Source: Vibrio sp. CB1-14 (GTDB lineage: Bacteria; Pseudomonadota; Gammaproteobacteria; Enterobacterales; Vibrionaceae). From it: a stretch of 64,000 nucleotides of DNA. This document shows positions 1-10,256 of the stretch, one piece after another. The position numbers were made by a program, and so were the translations under genes. Within the stretch, counting starts at the first letter, position 1; each line of letters begins with the position of its first letter. The notes below the pieces were generated by a model, which was given only the letters and a program-made list of their open reading frames with translations, did no database searches and was not told where the DNA came from. Where the stretch lies: NCBI RefSeq assembly GCF_040412085.2, contig NZ_CP115920.1, positions 682,001 to 746,000 of the forward strand, in the 5' to 3' direction.

Positions 1-290
1 CGGAAACGGCGGCCAATCAGGCGACAGTTTCTAAACAGCTTCTTGATCTGCTCTGGCGTTGCGTTAGTCGCTATATCGAAATCTTTAGGTTGTTCTCCAA
101 GCAGCAAATCACGCACGCCACCACCAACGAGGTAGGCGTCATAACCTGCACCGTTTAAGCGGTAGAGGACTTTTAACGCGTTATCGCTGATTTGCTTGCG
201 CGAGATGTTGTGCTCGTCACGTGTATAGACCTGTAAGGATATGTCACTATATACATGATGAGCTTTCTGGGAATTTTCTTTTTTATTCAT
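1..290 (-). CDS. pcnB: Poly(A) polymerase I, N-terminal part (runs off left edge)
   Basis: This is the first ~96 codons of the enzyme that adds 3' poly(A) tails to RNA and so promotes decay; the rest lies beyond position 1. The translated start reads [16 protein letters not shown], followed by the nucleotidyltransferase signature [10 protein letters not shown] and PKDFDIAT, whose DFD aspartates bind metal. A run close to [11 protein letters not shown] follows, as in E. coli PcnB. The in-frame stretch upstream of the ATG has no better start and no clear Shine-Dalgarno, so initiation looks weak; poor initiation is also known for E. coli pcnB. It follows gluQ on the same strand, as in E. coli, where folK comes next. 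Confidence 0.93.
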   Translation of the reverse strand, partial: MNKKENSQKAHHVYSDISLQVYTRDEHNISRKQISDNALKVLYRLNGAGYDAYLVGGGVRDLLLGEQPKDFDIATNATPEQIKKLFRNCRLIGRRF

Positions 291-377
291 AGTATTAACG
301 CAATTAAGGTTCGCGAAACTGGGTGATTTTTACCCAAGCTCCGTGCCTGACGCATGAAATTTGCCGCTTATTCTAGC

Positions 378-1265
378 CTAGAGCGACTCATTTGAGAATG
401 GTGGTTTGATTTTGAGCTGATTTGGAAGCTGAAATAGCTGCCAATTCTCAACTCCCCATTGCACGATTTTGGCGATATTTTGACCGGCGATATCGTCGCT
501 TATCTCAAAGCCTAGAAAGCGCATTGCATTGAGCAAGGTCGGTTTCGGGTTGCTGAGATCAATCGCTGTCGCGTGATTTTGCTTAGACAGCTTATTGCCA
601 CTGTCATCAATCGCGAGCGGCAGATGCAGATAAGTGACAGGTGCGGCACCTAAGGTCTTATACAAGCTGATTTGGCGCCCGGTTGGCTCAATGAGATCAG
701 CGCCACGTACGACCTCTGTGACGCCTTGATGGATGTCGTCGAGCACCACGGCAAGGTTATACGCAAACAAGCCATCACGGCGTTTGATAATGAAGTCTTC
801 CTTAGCGAGTCCATCTGGGATCGTCAATGTTCCGTGTTTCTCATCCACAAAACAAGAAATTGGATAATGCATCTTAAGACGTACGGAGCAGCCTTGGCTA
901 TCAGTAAGCGCTTTGTCGCGGCATGCCCCTTGGTAGAAACCGCCTGCGGCCTTAATTTGCTTGCGAGTACACTCGCATAGGTAAGCTTGCTCCTCTGCTA
1001 GCCAACGGTCAATTTGCGCTTGATAATCGTCTAGGCGCTGACTTTGGTATAAAACCTCACCATCCCAATTAAGCTCGTAGGCTTTTAGGGTTTGTAGAAT
1101 TAGCTCTGAGGCACCTTCAACTTCTCGTGGTGGATCGATATCTTCGATGCGAACCAGCCAAAGCCCATTTCGGGACTTAGCTTGAAAGTAACTGCCTAGA
1201 GCAGCCACGAGAGAGCCAAAATGAAGGGGGCCTGACGGAGAGGGGGCGAATCGACCAATATACAT
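378..1265 (-). CDS. gluQ: Glutamyl-Q tRNA(Asp) synthetase
   Basis: GluQ (YadB) is a truncated glutamyl-tRNA synthetase paralogue that charges glutamate onto the queuosine base of tRNA(Asp), not onto a tRNA 3' end. The protein opens MYIGRFAPSPSGPLHFGSL, containing the HIGH-type motif. It has a zinc-type cluster (CEC then GACR around residues 100-115) and a KLSKQN motif matching KMSKS. It lacks the anticodon-binding domain of GltX, and its length (295 aa) is normal. A longer reading from a TTG at 1313 is possible, but that codon sits in the T-tract of the dksA terminator, so the ATG at 1265 is preferred. No strong Shine-Dalgarno is visible. It follows dksA, as in E. coli. Confidence 0.93.
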   Translation of the reverse strand: MYIGRFAPSPSGPLHFGSLVAALGSYFQAKSRNGLWLVRIEDIDPPREVEGASELILQTLKAYELNWDGEVLYQSQRLDDYQAQIDRWLAEEQAYLCECTRKQIKAAGGFYQGACRDKALTDSQGCSVRLKMHYPISCFVDEKHGTLTIPDGLAKEDFIIKRRDGLFAYNLAVVLDDIHQGVTEVVRGADLIEPTGRQISLYKTLGAAPVTYLHLPLAIDDSGNKLSKQNHATAIDLSNPKPTLLNAMRFLGFEISDDIAGQNIAKIVQWGVENWQLFQLPNQLKIKPPFSNESL

Positions 1266-1311
1266 AGTGCTTAAATATAGCCAGTGCTTAATTGTGTTTG
1301 AGGAGTAGATC

Positions 1312-1339
1312 AAAAAAGGGAGCGTGTGCTCCCTTTTTT
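1312..1339 (-). terminator. Rho-independent terminator after dksA
   Basis: A perfect 12-bp stem (AAAAAAGGGAGC paired with GCTCCCTTTTTT) has a 4-base loop and ends in a T-run on the minus strand. It lies between the dksA stop and the gluQ start, so gluQ is expressed by read-through or by a promoter in the short gap. Confidence 0.85.
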
Positions 1340-1345
1340 CGCTTG

Positions 1346-1792
1346 TTAGCCTTGCATCTGTCTTTCTTTGATTTCTGCAAGTGTCTTACAGTCGATACAC
1401 AAATCAGCTGTAGGACGCGCCTCTAAGCGGCGGATACCGATCTCGATACCACAAGATTCACAGAAGCCAAAATCGTCTTCTTCAATCTTGTTTAGCGTTT
1501 TTTCGATCTTTTTGATCAAACGACGCTCGCGGTCACGGTTACGTAGCTCTAGGCTGAACTCTTCTTCTTGAGAAGCTCTGTCAACCGGATCTGGAAAGTT
1601 AGCTGCTTCGTCTTGCATGTGGTGCACAGTACGATCAACTTCTTCCCTAAGTTGGTTGCGCCAAGCGCTTAAGATTTTAGTAAAGTGATCCAATTGAGGC
1701 TGTGACATGTATTCTTCACCAGCTTTTTCTTGGTATGGATCAACACCTGCAATGGCTAGGATGCCTAGCGCTTTTTTCTTAGATTCTGGCAT
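1346..1792 (-). CDS. dksA: RNA polymerase-binding transcription factor DksA
   Basis: DksA enters the secondary channel of RNA polymerase and, with ppGpp, represses rRNA promoters and activates amino-acid promoters in the stringent response. The protein is 148 residues, close to E. coli's 151. The coiled-coil tip FPDPVDR keeps the two essential aspartates. The C-terminal four-cysteine zinc finger (CESC...CIDC) and the [12 protein letters not shown] segment are intact. An AGGAG Shine-Dalgarno lies 6-10 bases before the ATG. Upstream on the minus strand is a good sigma-70 promoter (1851-1879). The 5' leader contains a small hairpin (AACTGT/ACAGTT, 1819-1834). A strong terminator follows. Confidence 0.97.
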   Translation of the reverse strand: MPESKKKALGILAIAGVDPYQEKAGEEYMSQPQLDHFTKILSAWRNQLREEVDRTVHHMQDEAANFPDPVDRASQEEEFSLELRNRDRERRLIKKIEKTLNKIEEDDFGFCESCGIEIGIRRLEARPTADLCIDCKTLAEIKERQMQG

Positions 1793-1850
1793 GCAGCATC
1801 TCCTACTTACACCTAGTCAACTGTGCGAACAGTTAATTTTAAGGCGGGTA

Positions 1851-1879
1851 TCTATAGCAAAAACAAATGCCGGTGGCAA
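1851..1879 (-). promoter_or_regulatory. Predicted sigma-70 promoter of dksA
   Basis: On the minus strand, TTGCCA (1879-1874), a 17-base spacer and TATAGA (1856-1851) preceded by TG (extended -10) point to a start near 1844, about 50 bases upstream of the dksA ATG. Assigned by eye from spacing and consensus. Confidence 0.6.
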
Positions 1880-1923
1880 ACGAAGTTTGTTAATCTTCTT
1901 CTCAATGTGAAGTGGCATCACTT

Positions 1924-2634
1924 TTAACTGAAATCCAGCGCGGATACGAGCCTAATTTCATTGTCAGAAAACGCTGCCTTATAACAAATCACTTCAACCC
2001 CAGCCTGCCTTGCTTGCTCAAGTAATTGTGAATATTTCGCATCTATATGGTGTGCCACTGACACTTTTTCAATCCCTGAATGCAAAACTGCGAAAAATAA
2101 TACGGCTCTATGTCCGGTTTGAACCATTTCTGTGAGCTCTCTCAGGTGCTTCTGACCACGAGTGGTCTTGGCATCTGGAAAATACCCTTGTCCCGTATTG
2201 CCTTCATCCAGCAGTGTGACACTTTTTACTTCGATGTAGCAATCCGCACGATCACTATCTTGCAATAAAATATCCACTCTGCTGTTTTCTTGACCGTATT
2301 TCACCTCGGTCTTTAGAGTTTGGTAACCAATCAGCTCTTTTACAACGTTATTTTCTATTGCTTCAACCACTAAGGTGTTAGCACGAGCGGTATTGACGCA
2401 AATCGAGTGTCCTGCCTTAGTATGGGTCAGTTCCCAACTATTTGGGTATTTGCGCTTTGGATTGTCTGAAGTGGAGTAAAAAACAGTAGAGCCAGGAGCG
2501 GCGCATCCTGTCATTGCTCCTGTATTGGCGCAGTGAATGGTGATCTCTTGGTTATCACTGAGCGTGATGTCAGCAAGGAAGCGTTTGTAGCGCTGGACGA
2601 GTTTCCCTGATTTGAGTGGTGGATCGAAGTGCAT
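1924..2634 (-). CDS. sfsA: SfsA family sugar-fermentation-stimulation/DNA-binding protein
   Basis: SfsA was named for an effect on maltose metabolism in E. coli; it is a DNA-binding OB-fold plus nuclease-like protein of uncertain physiological role. The sequence [22 protein letters not shown] matches the family N-terminus. Conserved segments are [23 protein letters not shown], and a PD-(D/E)XK-like core with SRVDILL followed by YIEVKSVTL, then GYFPDA and RGQKHLREL. The 236-residue form starting at 2634 fits the family; an in-frame ATG at 2670 would add 12 residues not usual for it. Neither start has a clear ribosome-binding site. It lies upstream of dksA and is divergent from hrpB, as in E. 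coli. Confidence 0.92.
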   Translation of the reverse strand: MHFDPPLKSGKLVQRYKRFLADITLSDNQEITIHCANTGAMTGCAAPGSTVFYSTSDNPKRKYPNSWELTHTKAGHSICVNTARANTLVVEAIENNVVKELIGYQTLKTEVKYGQENSRVDILLQDSDRADCYIEVKSVTLLDEGNTGQGYFPDAKTTRGQKHLRELTEMVQTGHRAVLFFAVLHSGIEKVSVAHHIDAKYSQLLEQARQAGVEVICYKAAFSDNEIRLVSALDFS

Positions 2635-2684
2635 TTTGAGGCCGTTTTTTATTAGAATGATGAACTTCATTACAACATAAGGTC

Positions 2685-5102
2685 ATGCCCTTGTCACAGT
2701 TGCCTATCGAACTCGTGTTGCCACAGCTGACGCAAGCTATTGCAACAACGAACCAAGTTATTCTCAAAGCGGCCACTGGTGCTGGTAAATCGACTCACTT
2801 TCCATTGAGACTGCTGCAATCAGGTATGGTTAGCGGCAAGATTATCATGCTGGAGCCTCGGCGTATCGCGGCGCGCAACATTGCGGTCTATATCGCTTCT
2901 TTGCTGGGTGAATCGGTGGGTAAACGGGTAGGCTACCGAGTGCGTGGCGAGAGTAAAGTCAGTGCGGAAACAAAGCTAGAGATCGTGACGGAAGGTGTAT
3001 TAACCCGTATGCTGCAAGACGATCCTGAGTTGACGGACATTGGGATGATCATCTTTGATGAATTCCATGAGCGCAGCTTACATGCTGATACTGCGCTCGC
3101 CTTTGCTCTGGAGAGCCAAGAAGCGCTGCGCGATGATCTTTGTATCGTCGTGATGTCAGCGACCTTAGATGCAGGCGATCTCAAGCGCGTACTTCCTGAT
3201 GCGAAATACATCGAATCTGAGGGACGTTCTTTTCCCGTTGATATCGACTATCAGTCGATGTCGCAAAACGATCGACTGCCGGAGTTTATGGCGAAACAGA
3301 TTGAACGCTTGCTACTTCGTGAGTCGGGATCTTTACTCGCATTTCTCCCCGGTGTTGGCGCGATTAAGCGAGTGCAAGAGCTACTTGAGCAAGCGCAAAT
3401 AGAGGCTAGCATTTGTCCATTATACGGACAGCTCGATTTTGCTGCGCAGCAAGCGGCGATTGAGCCGGCAAAGCCCGGAGAGCGTAAAGTCGTACTGGCG
3501 ACCAACATCGCGGAAACTTCACTGACGATTGAAGGCATTCGCTTGGTGGTCGATTCTGGCCTAGAAAACCAAGCGTGGTTTGATTTAAAAACCGGTATCT
3601 CCCGTCTTGAGCAAGGGCGTATCGCTCAGTCTTCGGCGATTCAGCGTGCTGGCCGAGCTGGGCGAATAGAATCAGGGCTGTGCGTTCGCCTGTATAGTGA
3701 GACTCAATTTCAATCACAGCCAGAGCAGAGTATCCCGGAAATTTTGCGCAGCGACTTAGCCTCGTTGCAACAAGAGCTGATTCGCTGGGGCTGCACCAAT
3801 GCCAATGACCTTGCTTGGATTGATGCACCGAAACACGCCCACCTTCAGCAGGCGTGCGACTTGCTGACTAAGCTCAGGCTCATTGATCGTGCAGGCAAAG
3901 CCACTCAACTTGGTCAGAGGGCGTATCAGCTTGGCGTTGAGCCTCGCTTAGCGAGCATGCTACTGCAAGCAGAGGCGCTTGGAGAGCAAGCACTTAGCTG
4001 CGCGATTGCGTTGTGCGCCTTGATTGAGGAACCTGAGCGTAATGAAGTCGATGTGCGCCAATCGCTGCATCGTTGGCAGCAAGGAATTATCGCGCGTCGT
4101 TCGCTTCTTATGCAGCGAGCCAAAGCCATCGCTTCTCGCTTTAAGCTTAACTTCTCGCTTGGTCGCGTTGATGAATCTTTACTTGGCGTTGTCGCAGCAT
4201 TGGCATTCCCCGATAGAATAGCGCTGGCGCGAAACCACTCAGGACACTATTTGCTCGCAAACGGCCATGGTGCTTCGTTAGATAATCAGCATCGCCTCTC
4301 TGACGAGAAGTTGTTGGTGGCGCTGGATTTAATGCGTTCAGGGCAGGGCAGCAGTGCGATTTATAAGGCACTGCCGATTGATATCGATGAGTTAGAAAGC
4401 ACTCTGCCAGGGCTGATTGAAGCGTTGACTGTTGTTGATTGGGATGACGACAAAGGACGATTTATTGCTAGTGAGCAACGTCGGATTGGCGCAGTGGTGA
4501 TTGCGAGTCGAGAAATTCCCGTGCCGAATGACGCAGATACAGCTAGCGCGCTACTTGGGTATGTTCGCCGAAAAGGGCTTGGCGCCTTAAATTGGACTGA
4601 CAGTGCTGAGGCACTGAGCCAACGAGTACAATGTGCTCAGTTGTGGCTCTCTGAGTGCGATTGGCCAGCAATGAGTCAGGAAGCGCTGCTCGACAACCTA
4701 GAGCAGTGGTTGCTGCCGTTTATGACGGGCATCAGCAGCGCTAAGCAGCTTAAGAAAGTGGATCTGATGGCCGCCTTAGAGGCGATGCTGGGGTGGGATA
4801 AATTAAAGCTACTCGATGAACTTGTGCCCACTCACCTAACAGTGGCATCGGGGAATCGCAAACGGATTCGTTATCAGGCAGGAGAGGCGCCGATGCTATC
4901 GGTGAAGCTGCAAGAGATGTTTGGTGAGAAGACGTCGCCAACCATTGCTCGCGGTACTCAGGCGATTGTGCTTGAGCTGCTTTCTCCTGCACAAAGGCCA
5001 CTGCAAATTACCCGCGATCTCGCGGCGTTTTGGCAGGGAGCCTATATAGAAGTACAAAAAAGAGATGAAAGGGCGTTACCCCAAACATCCGTGGCCCGAT
5101 GA
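2685..5102 (+). CDS. hrpB: ATP-dependent RNA helicase HrpB (C-terminus frameshifted)
   Basis: HrpB is a DEAH-family helicase-like ATPase; its biological role is little known. Walker A is GAGKST near residue 32. The DEFH box, the SATLD motif [16 protein letters not shown] and QRAGRAGR motif VI are all present. The HrpB-specific C-terminal domain ([32 protein letters not shown]) follows. After EVQK the family ending KGRYPKH.WPDDP is lost in this frame, and the ORF instead ends [13 protein letters not shown]. The family ending is intact one frame over, because the A-run at 5056-5061 has six A where five would keep frame. With one A removed the gene would end at 5154, overlapping the mrcB start by ATGA. 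The first ~790 residues look normal. Confidence 0.92.
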   Translation: MPLSQLPIELVLPQLTQAIATTNQVILKAATGAGKSTHFPLRLLQSGMVSGKIIMLEPRRIAARNIAVYIASLLGESVGKRVGYRVRGESKVSAETKLEIVTEGVLTRMLQDDPELTDIGMIIFDEFHERSLHADTALAFALESQEALRDDLCIVVMSATLDAGDLKRVLPDAKYIESEGRSFPVDIDYQSMSQNDRLPEFMAKQIERLLLRESGSLLAFLPGVGAIKRVQELLEQAQIEASICPLYGQLDFAAQQAAIEPAKPGERKVVLATNIAETSLTIEGIRLVVDSGLENQAWFDLKTGISRLEQGRIAQSSAIQRAGRAGRIESGLCVRLYSETQFQSQPEQSIPEILRSDLASLQQELIRWGCTNANDLAWIDAPKHAHLQQACDLLTKLRLIDRAGKATQLGQRAYQLGVEPRLASMLLQAEALGEQALSCAIALCALIEEPERNEVDVRQSLHRWQQGIIARRSLLMQRAKAIASRFKLNFSLGRVDESLLGVVAALAFPDRIALARNHSGHYLLANGHGASLDNQHRLSDEKLLVALDLMRSGQGSSAIYKALPIDIDELESTLPGLIEALTVVDWDDDKGRFIASEQRRIGAVVIASREIPVPNDADTASALLGYVRRKGLGALNWTDSAEALSQRVQCAQLWLSECDWPAMSQEALLDNLEQWLLPFMTGISSAKQLKKVDLMAALEAMLGWDKLKLLDELVPTHLTVASGNRKRIRYQAGEAPMLSVKLQEMFGEKTSPTIARGTQAIVLELLSPAQRPLQITRDLAAFWQGAYIEVQKRDERALPQTSVAR

Positions 5103-5154
5103 TCCAATGAATCATCAGGCGACCAGTAAAACCAAAAGACAACTAAATTCATGA
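5056..5154 (+). other. hrpB: Out-of-frame authentic 3' end of hrpB after an A6 homopolymer
   Basis: Read with one A removed from 5056-5061, the sequence continues [19 protein letters not shown] and then a basic tail, ending at TGA 5152-5154. This matches the conserved HrpB C-terminus. The phase is not that of a canonical -1 slippery site (it would need +1 or -2). A sequencing homopolymer error, a recent indel, or polymerase slippage on the A-run are the candidates. Confidence 0.8.
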
Positions 5155-7544
5155 TAGTAAGAAATAAACAAGCGGCGCCGGGCAAGAAGCCTGCGCCAAA
5201 GAAAACGCCGGCCAAAACAACGACCAAACGCAAAACAGCGCCACGTCGTCCAAAGCGCAAATCGACGCGCGGTAAAAAGGGCAAAGTGGGTTGGGGCAAG
5301 CGTCTGTTTTCCATTGGTTGGAAACTGGCGTTAGTCGGCACGGTAGCGATGGGGGCGGTTCTTTATTACTTGAATCAAGTGGTGAAAGAGCGCTTTGAAG
5401 GAGAGTTGTTTGAGCTGCCGACGGTCGTTTATGCTCGAGTGCTGAACCTCTCTGTGGGCGATTCAATTACACCTGCGCAGCTTCGTAACGAGTTGGATGT
5501 GCTTAGCTATCGCAAGGTGTCAGCGCCACGTCATCCTGGAGAGTACTCGTCTTCATCGACTAAGATCGAACTGATTCGTCGTCCGTTTGAATTCGCGGAT
5601 GGCCCTGAACCTGATCGCCATGTGATGCTTTATTTCAATGACGGCACACTGTCTCGCATTCAATCGCTAGAGCAAAAGGGCGATCTGGGCTTTTTGCGAA
5701 TTGAGCCAAAAATGCTGGGCATGCTTGAGAAACAAGCCGATGAACAGCGTTTGTTCTTAAGGCGTGACCAGTTTCCGGAGATCATGATTGATGCACTGAT
5801 TGCCACCGAAGATAGAGATTTCTATCAGCATGACGGTATTTCTCCAACAGCGATCGCGCGTGCCTTTTTTGCCAATATTCGTGCCGGACGCACGGTGCAG
5901 GGGGGCAGTACGCTGACTCAGCAGCTAGCGAAAAACCTATTTTTAACCAGTGAGCGCACCTTATGGCGTAAAGTGCGTGAGGTGTTCATTGCGCTGATTC
6001 TGGACTACCGCTACAGCAAAGATCAGATCCTAGAAGCGTATTTAAACGAAGTGTACTTGGGACAAAGTCGAGGTGAAGCGATCCACGGCTTTGGTCTGGC
6101 GGCGCGTTTGTACTTTGGTCAGCCGCTGCAAGATTTGCGTATTGATCAACTCGCGTTGTTGGTCGGCATGGTCAAAGGACCGTCTTACTACAACCCAATT
6201 CGTCATCCAGAGCGTGCCAAACAGCGCCGTGATTTGGTGTTGAAGCTGATGATGGATCAAGAGATGCTCACTGGGCGTGAGTTTGAAATGGCCGCGTCAC
6301 GCGATTTGGATCTGCAAAAAAATCCACAGATAGCCAGTCGTCAGCCAGCTTATTTTCAGCAGCTTAAGCGAGAGCTTAGCCGTAAGGTCGGCGATAAGAT
6401 CAAGGCTTCAAAAGGTGTCAGGATCTATACCTCGCTCGATCCGGTATCGCAGGATAAGCTAGAAAAAGCGATCGCAAAGCGTGTTCCTCAGCTTGAGAGA
6501 ACCTCGGGCAAAGGACTAGAAGCAGCAGCGGTTGCGGTGGATAGAACGACGGGAGAGATCCGCGCTATGGTGGGCGGTAAGCGCACCGGATACAGCGGCT
6601 TCAATCGAGCGCTGAATGCCAGTCGCCCTATTGGCTCTTTGGTGAAACCGGCAGTCTACTTGACTGCTTTAGAGCAGCCAGAGAAGTACGACTTAGCGAC
6701 CACACTTCAAGACACATCACTGACCTTAAAGGGCAGCAAGGGCAATGTGTGGCAGCCGCGTAACTACGATCGTAAGTTCCGCGGTGATGTGCCTCTGTAT
6801 CAAGCTCTGGCGAAATCACTCAACGTACCCACAGTGCGCCTTGGCATGTCTTTGGGCATTAAAAACGTTTCAGATACTTTAGTGCGCCTTGGCGTGGATG
6901 CTGACGAAATCCGTCCAGTACCATCGATGTTCCTTGGAGCAATATCGTTAACACCTTATCAAGTGGCACAGATGTTCCAAACGCTATCGAACTCGGGGCG
7001 TCAAGCTGAGCTGTCAGCGCTGCGCTCTGTAGTTACCGTCGATGGTGATGTGATTTACCGTTCGTTGCCGAAAGCGAGTCAGAAAGTGCCTCAGCAAGCG
7101 GCATGGCTGACTACGTTTGCGATGAAAAAAGGTGTAGCAGAGGGGACGGGGCGTTACTTGAACAGTCAATTTGCTTGGGCGGCACTGGCGGGTAAAACCG
7201 GCACCAGTAACGATACCCGAGATAGTTGGTTTGTCGGTGTGGATGGGCGTGAGGTCACCACCATTTGGGTCGGACGAGATGACAACAAATCGACGAAACT
7301 TACGGGTTCAAGTGGTGCATTACGCGTTTACTCGGATTACCTCGCTGCGCGCATCCCAGAGAAGCTCATTTTACCGTGGCCTAAGAACATCAGCATGATT
7401 GGTTTTCAGTCTCAGCAAGGGGGGGCGCTGCAGCTTGATTGCGGTAACCCGTTCGAGTTACCGGTATGGGATGAAGGCGGTGAGCTTAAAGCATCGTGTG
7501 ACAACCAACCCAAACAGTGGATAAAAAATCTATTTGATTGGTAA
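5151..7544 (+). CDS. mrcB: Penicillin-binding protein 1B (bifunctional transglycosylase/transpeptidase)
   Basis: PBP1B polymerises lipid II into glycan strands and cross-links the peptides in the periplasm. A very basic cytoplasmic tail (Lys/Arg/Pro rich, residues 1-50) precedes one membrane anchor (about 55-76). A UB2H-like segment follows, then the GT51 domain with EDRDFY (catalytic Glu220), [12 protein letters not shown] and YLNEVYLGQ. The transpeptidase domain has SLVK (Ser496), SLN and KTGTS. Length (797 aa) is normal for the family. The ATG overlaps the restored hrpB stop as ATGA, suggesting translational coupling, as no good Shine-Dalgarno is visible. Its usual activator in E. coli is LpoB. 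LpoA (29965-31851) normally pairs with PBP1A, which is not in this window. Confidence 0.97.
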   Translation: MIVRNKQAAPGKKPAPKKTPAKTTTKRKTAPRRPKRKSTRGKKGKVGWGKRLFSIGWKLALVGTVAMGAVLYYLNQVVKERFEGELFELPTVVYARVLNLSVGDSITPAQLRNELDVLSYRKVSAPRHPGEYSSSSTKIELIRRPFEFADGPEPDRHVMLYFNDGTLSRIQSLEQKGDLGFLRIEPKMLGMLEKQADEQRLFLRRDQFPEIMIDALIATEDRDFYQHDGISPTAIARAFFANIRAGRTVQGGSTLTQQLAKNLFLTSERTLWRKVREVFIALILDYRYSKDQILEAYLNEVYLGQSRGEAIHGFGLAARLYFGQPLQDLRIDQLALLVGMVKGPSYYNPIRHPERAKQRRDLVLKLMMDQEMLTGREFEMAASRDLDLQKNPQIASRQPAYFQQLKRELSRKVGDKIKASKGVRIYTSLDPVSQDKLEKAIAKRVPQLERTSGKGLEAAAVAVDRTTGEIRAMVGGKRTGYSGFNRALNASRPIGSLVKPAVYLTALEQPEKYDLATTLQDTSLTLKGSKGNVWQPRNYDRKFRGDVPLYQALAKSLNVPTVRLGMSLGIKNVSDTLVRLGVDADEIRPVPSMFLGAISLTPYQVAQMFQTLSNSGRQAELSALRSVVTVDGDVIYRSLPKASQKVPQQAAWLTTFAMKKGVAEGTGRYLNSQFAWAALAGKTGTSNDTRDSWFVGVDGREVTTIWVGRDDNKSTKLTGSSGALRVYSDYLAARIPEKLILPWPKNISMIGFQSQQGGALQLDCGNPFELPVWDEGGELKASCDNQPKQWIKNLFDW

Positions 7545-7620
7545 ATTGGATTAGTGTTAATTATATGGAGAGTCGTTAATATACTGATATATTGACCATA
7601 ATTATTAAGCGCTTTTAGGG

Positions 7621-9936
7621 ATGAATGTGAAACGCCTAACTCATTGGCTTTTAGCCGTCGCCACCTTCTCTTGCAGTGGAGTGTTGGCCGCACAGAACGT
7701 AACACCAAAGGCTGAACATGCCGATGAGCGTCCAACCATTGGGGTGGTGCTTGCCGGCGGCGGTGCGAAAGGCGCCGCACACATTGGTGTCCTAAAAGCG
7801 CTAGAAGAGATGCAAATACCGGTGGACATCATCACCGGTACCAGTATGGGGGCGTATGTCGGAGGGCTTTATGCTACAGGCATGAGCGCCGAAGAGATCG
7901 AAAGCTTCATCTACACGGTTGATTGGAATAATGGTTACCGCGATCGCGTTAACCGAAGTCAGCGCCGTATCCGCGACAAAGAAGCCGAAGACCGTTATCA
8001 AATTCGTACCGATATTGGTCTGCATTTTGGTTCCATCGAAGCACCGAAAGGGGTGGTTCAGGGGCAAAATATGCTGCGTATCTTGCGTAAAACGACAGGC
8101 AACCTTCCACAGTTTGAATCCTTTGACGAGCTCGCCATTCCGTATCGCTCGGTCGCGACCGACATCCTTAAACTTGAACCTGTGGTAATGGAAGATGGCT
8201 ATCTGGTTGATGCCATGATGGCTAGTATGTCCGTGCCGGGTGCCTTACCGCCTTATGAGGTTGACGGTTATCTATTAGTCGATGGTGGTGTGACTAACAA
8301 CATGCCAGTTGAGCTTGCTAAACAGATGGGTGCTGACATCATCATTGCGGTGGACATCAGCAGTGATTACAAAACTCGTGAGGACTTCAATAGCTTCTTT
8401 AGCGTCGGTGAGCAGTTGTCTAACTACTTAGTAAGACGCAGCACTGAAGAGCAGATGCAAGCACTAGAGGATGGTGATATCTACCTTCATCCAGGTGTTG
8501 GACAAATCTCGACAACAGATTTTTCCTCCATGCCTCGTGCTTATGAACTTGGCTATCAAGTAGCATATAAAAATGAGCAGCAGCTGCGCGCACTATCCGT
8601 TAATGGCTCCAAATACCAGCACTACATTGATGACAAGCAGGCAGCGAGACGTGAATTGGTGTACGGTGACGAGAATGTTGTCGATAAAATCGTTATCAAT
8701 AATCAGAGCCACTACAGTGATGAGTTAATCACTACTCGTCTTGGGCTAACCGCTGGTGAAGTACTTGAGACCGATGAGATAGAGCGCCGTATCGAGGAGT
8801 TGTATGCTCTTGATCGTTTTGAGCTGATTACCTACCAGTACAAAGAGGTCGATGGTGAGACCAATCTGTTGGTCGACGTTAAAGAAAAATCCTGGGGTCC
8901 AAACTACATGGACTTTCGCTTTTACCTTGAGGAAGACTTTAACGCCAACAGCTTTTATTCCATCGGGGTAACCACCAACTTTACGGATCTCAATGATCGC
9001 GGTGCTGAGTTGCGTGTGAATGCTGACTTTGGTACCGACAAACGTGTCGAAGCTGAGCTCTACTCGCCGTTTATGCTCAACCAAGATTTGTTCTGGTTAG
9101 CGGGAGTGAAGTACAGCAGTGATAAACGCAATGTGCTTTGTGAGATCAACCCGTCAGGGGATGATTGTGTGAAACCAGCGCTCAAAGGAAGTGCGGACTT
9201 TATTCCAGTGACCTATCGAGAATGGGAAGGCGAATTAGCCGCCGGATACCAGCCTGCGTTATGGCAAGAGTTTAAACTGGGGGCTCGATACACCACAGGA
9301 GAGTCGCTTGTGTCGCCTCTGCCATCGGCGGGTAAATTTGACTTTGATCGTAAGGGGTTATTTGTTAATTATCGCCTCGACACCCTCGATGACTTCGTGT
9401 TACCGACCAAAGGTTGGTACGTGAATCTGGAGTACTTACACTCTCATGATAGCGGAGAACAAAACCTTAATACCGAAGCGTCGAGCTTTTCGGATTACGC
9501 CAAAGAAATCACGGTGCAGACGAAATATGCGCGCACGATTGGGCGCAATACCTTCGTTGGTTCTGTTGATGTGGGGATGATTTCCACCGAGAATGATTCT
9601 TTACCTGTTAGCCCCCGAGAGCTTGGCGGATTCTTGAATTTATCCGGTATTCCTCGCAACAGCTTAATTGGTCAGAACAAAGCGTATGGTAGTTTGGTCT
9701 ACCGTTATCGCTGGTTTGATAATGACTTTGGCATGTTCCAGTCCCCTGTTTATTTAGGGGCGTCTGCAGAATATGGTGGCGTTTGGACGGATGAGAACTT
9801 CTCGGACGCACCATTGTTTCTAGCAGGCTCAGTGTTTGCAGGAATAGACTCACCGGTTGGGCCAATAATGCTCTCCTATGGGCAGGTTGAGACGGGACTG
9901 CGTTCGTTCTACTTGATTATTGGTTCCTCTTACTAA
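7621..9936 (+). CDS. Patatin-like phospholipase with POTRA and outer-membrane barrel (type Vd autotransporter-like)
   Basis: The 771-residue protein has a signal peptide (about 1-24, ending GVLAAQ) and then a patatin lipase domain. The oxyanion motif is GGGAKG, the nucleophile elbow GTSMG (Ser75), and the catalytic Asp lies in DGGVTNN (Asp221). A single POTRA-like domain (about 345-425) leads into a 16-strand Omp85-type barrel ending in an aromatic residue, SSY. This order matches PlpD of Pseudomonas, a type Vd secreted phospholipase A1, and the RssA/YchK-like proteins of Vibrio. It is expected in the outer membrane, with the lipase outside or in the periplasm. It stands alone between mrcB and acnB with a modest Shine-Dalgarno. 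Substrate is not deducible. Confidence 0.9.
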   Translation: MNVKRLTHWLLAVATFSCSGVLAAQNVTPKAEHADERPTIGVVLAGGGAKGAAHIGVLKALEEMQIPVDIITGTSMGAYVGGLYATGMSAEEIESFIYTVDWNNGYRDRVNRSQRRIRDKEAEDRYQIRTDIGLHFGSIEAPKGVVQGQNMLRILRKTTGNLPQFESFDELAIPYRSVATDILKLEPVVMEDGYLVDAMMASMSVPGALPPYEVDGYLLVDGGVTNNMPVELAKQMGADIIIAVDISSDYKTREDFNSFFSVGEQLSNYLVRRSTEEQMQALEDGDIYLHPGVGQISTTDFSSMPRAYELGYQVAYKNEQQLRALSVNGSKYQHYIDDKQAARRELVYGDENVVDKIVINNQSHYSDELITTRLGLTAGEVLETDEIERRIEELYALDRFELITYQYKEVDGETNLLVDVKEKSWGPNYMDFRFYLEEDFNANSFYSIGVTTNFTDLNDRGAELRVNADFGTDKRVEAELYSPFMLNQDLFWLAGVKYSSDKRNVLCEINPSGDDCVKPALKGSADFIPVTYREWEGELAAGYQPALWQEFKLGARYTTGESLVSPLPSAGKFDFDRKGLFVNYRLDTLDDFVLPTKGWYVNLEYLHSHDSGEQNLNTEASSFSDYAKEITVQTKYARTIGRNTFVGSVDVGMISTENDSLPVSPRELGGFLNLSGIPRNSLIGQNKAYGSLVYRYRWFDNDFGMFQSPVYLGASAEYGGVWTDENFSDAPLFLAGSVFAGIDSPVGPIMLSYGQVETGLRSFYLIIGSSY

Positions 9937-10109
9937 CTGAATGCCTTCTAAAGCCCAGGTTGTTAATCAGGTCTAGCTATCACCGAAAGTAATACTGAAC
10001 ATAAATGCAAAAAATGAAGGGCCAATTTGACGCTAACGCGTTGCGACTTTAGTCGGAAATCGTTGATTTTCACTCAAACTTGCAATGTTGGTCAAAATGG
10101 GAAGATTTT

Positions 10110-10134
10110 AATTTAACGTTAAATTTGGTATCCT
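10110..10134 (+). promoter_or_regulatory. Palindrome and possible extended -10 upstream of acnB
   Basis: The 320-base gap after the patatin gene holds a perfect 16-bp palindrome (AATTTAACGTTAAATT, 10110-10125), immediately followed by TTGGTATCCT. That reads as a TGn extended -10 with TATCCT at 10129-10134. The palindrome would overlap the -35/spacer, a position suited to a repressor. No matching -35 and no known regulator motif was recognised. The rest of the gap (9937-10109 and 10135-10240) shows nothing definite. Confidence 0.35.
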
Positions 10135-10256
10135 TCGCCCCACTGTTTGGCCTCTCTGGCGCTGTTGATTCAATTAGTTGAAGACGACCAATGGCAAGGG
10201 AGAGCCAAGTTTCCAAGGATGTCCACTCCGAATTCTAATTATAAGGAGGGACCGCA

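Noticed and set aside
5056..5062. A AAA AAG programmed -1 frameshift site in hrpB
   Set aside because: The heptamer is in the wrong phase and the conserved ending needs a +1 shift, so dnaX-type slippage does not fit.
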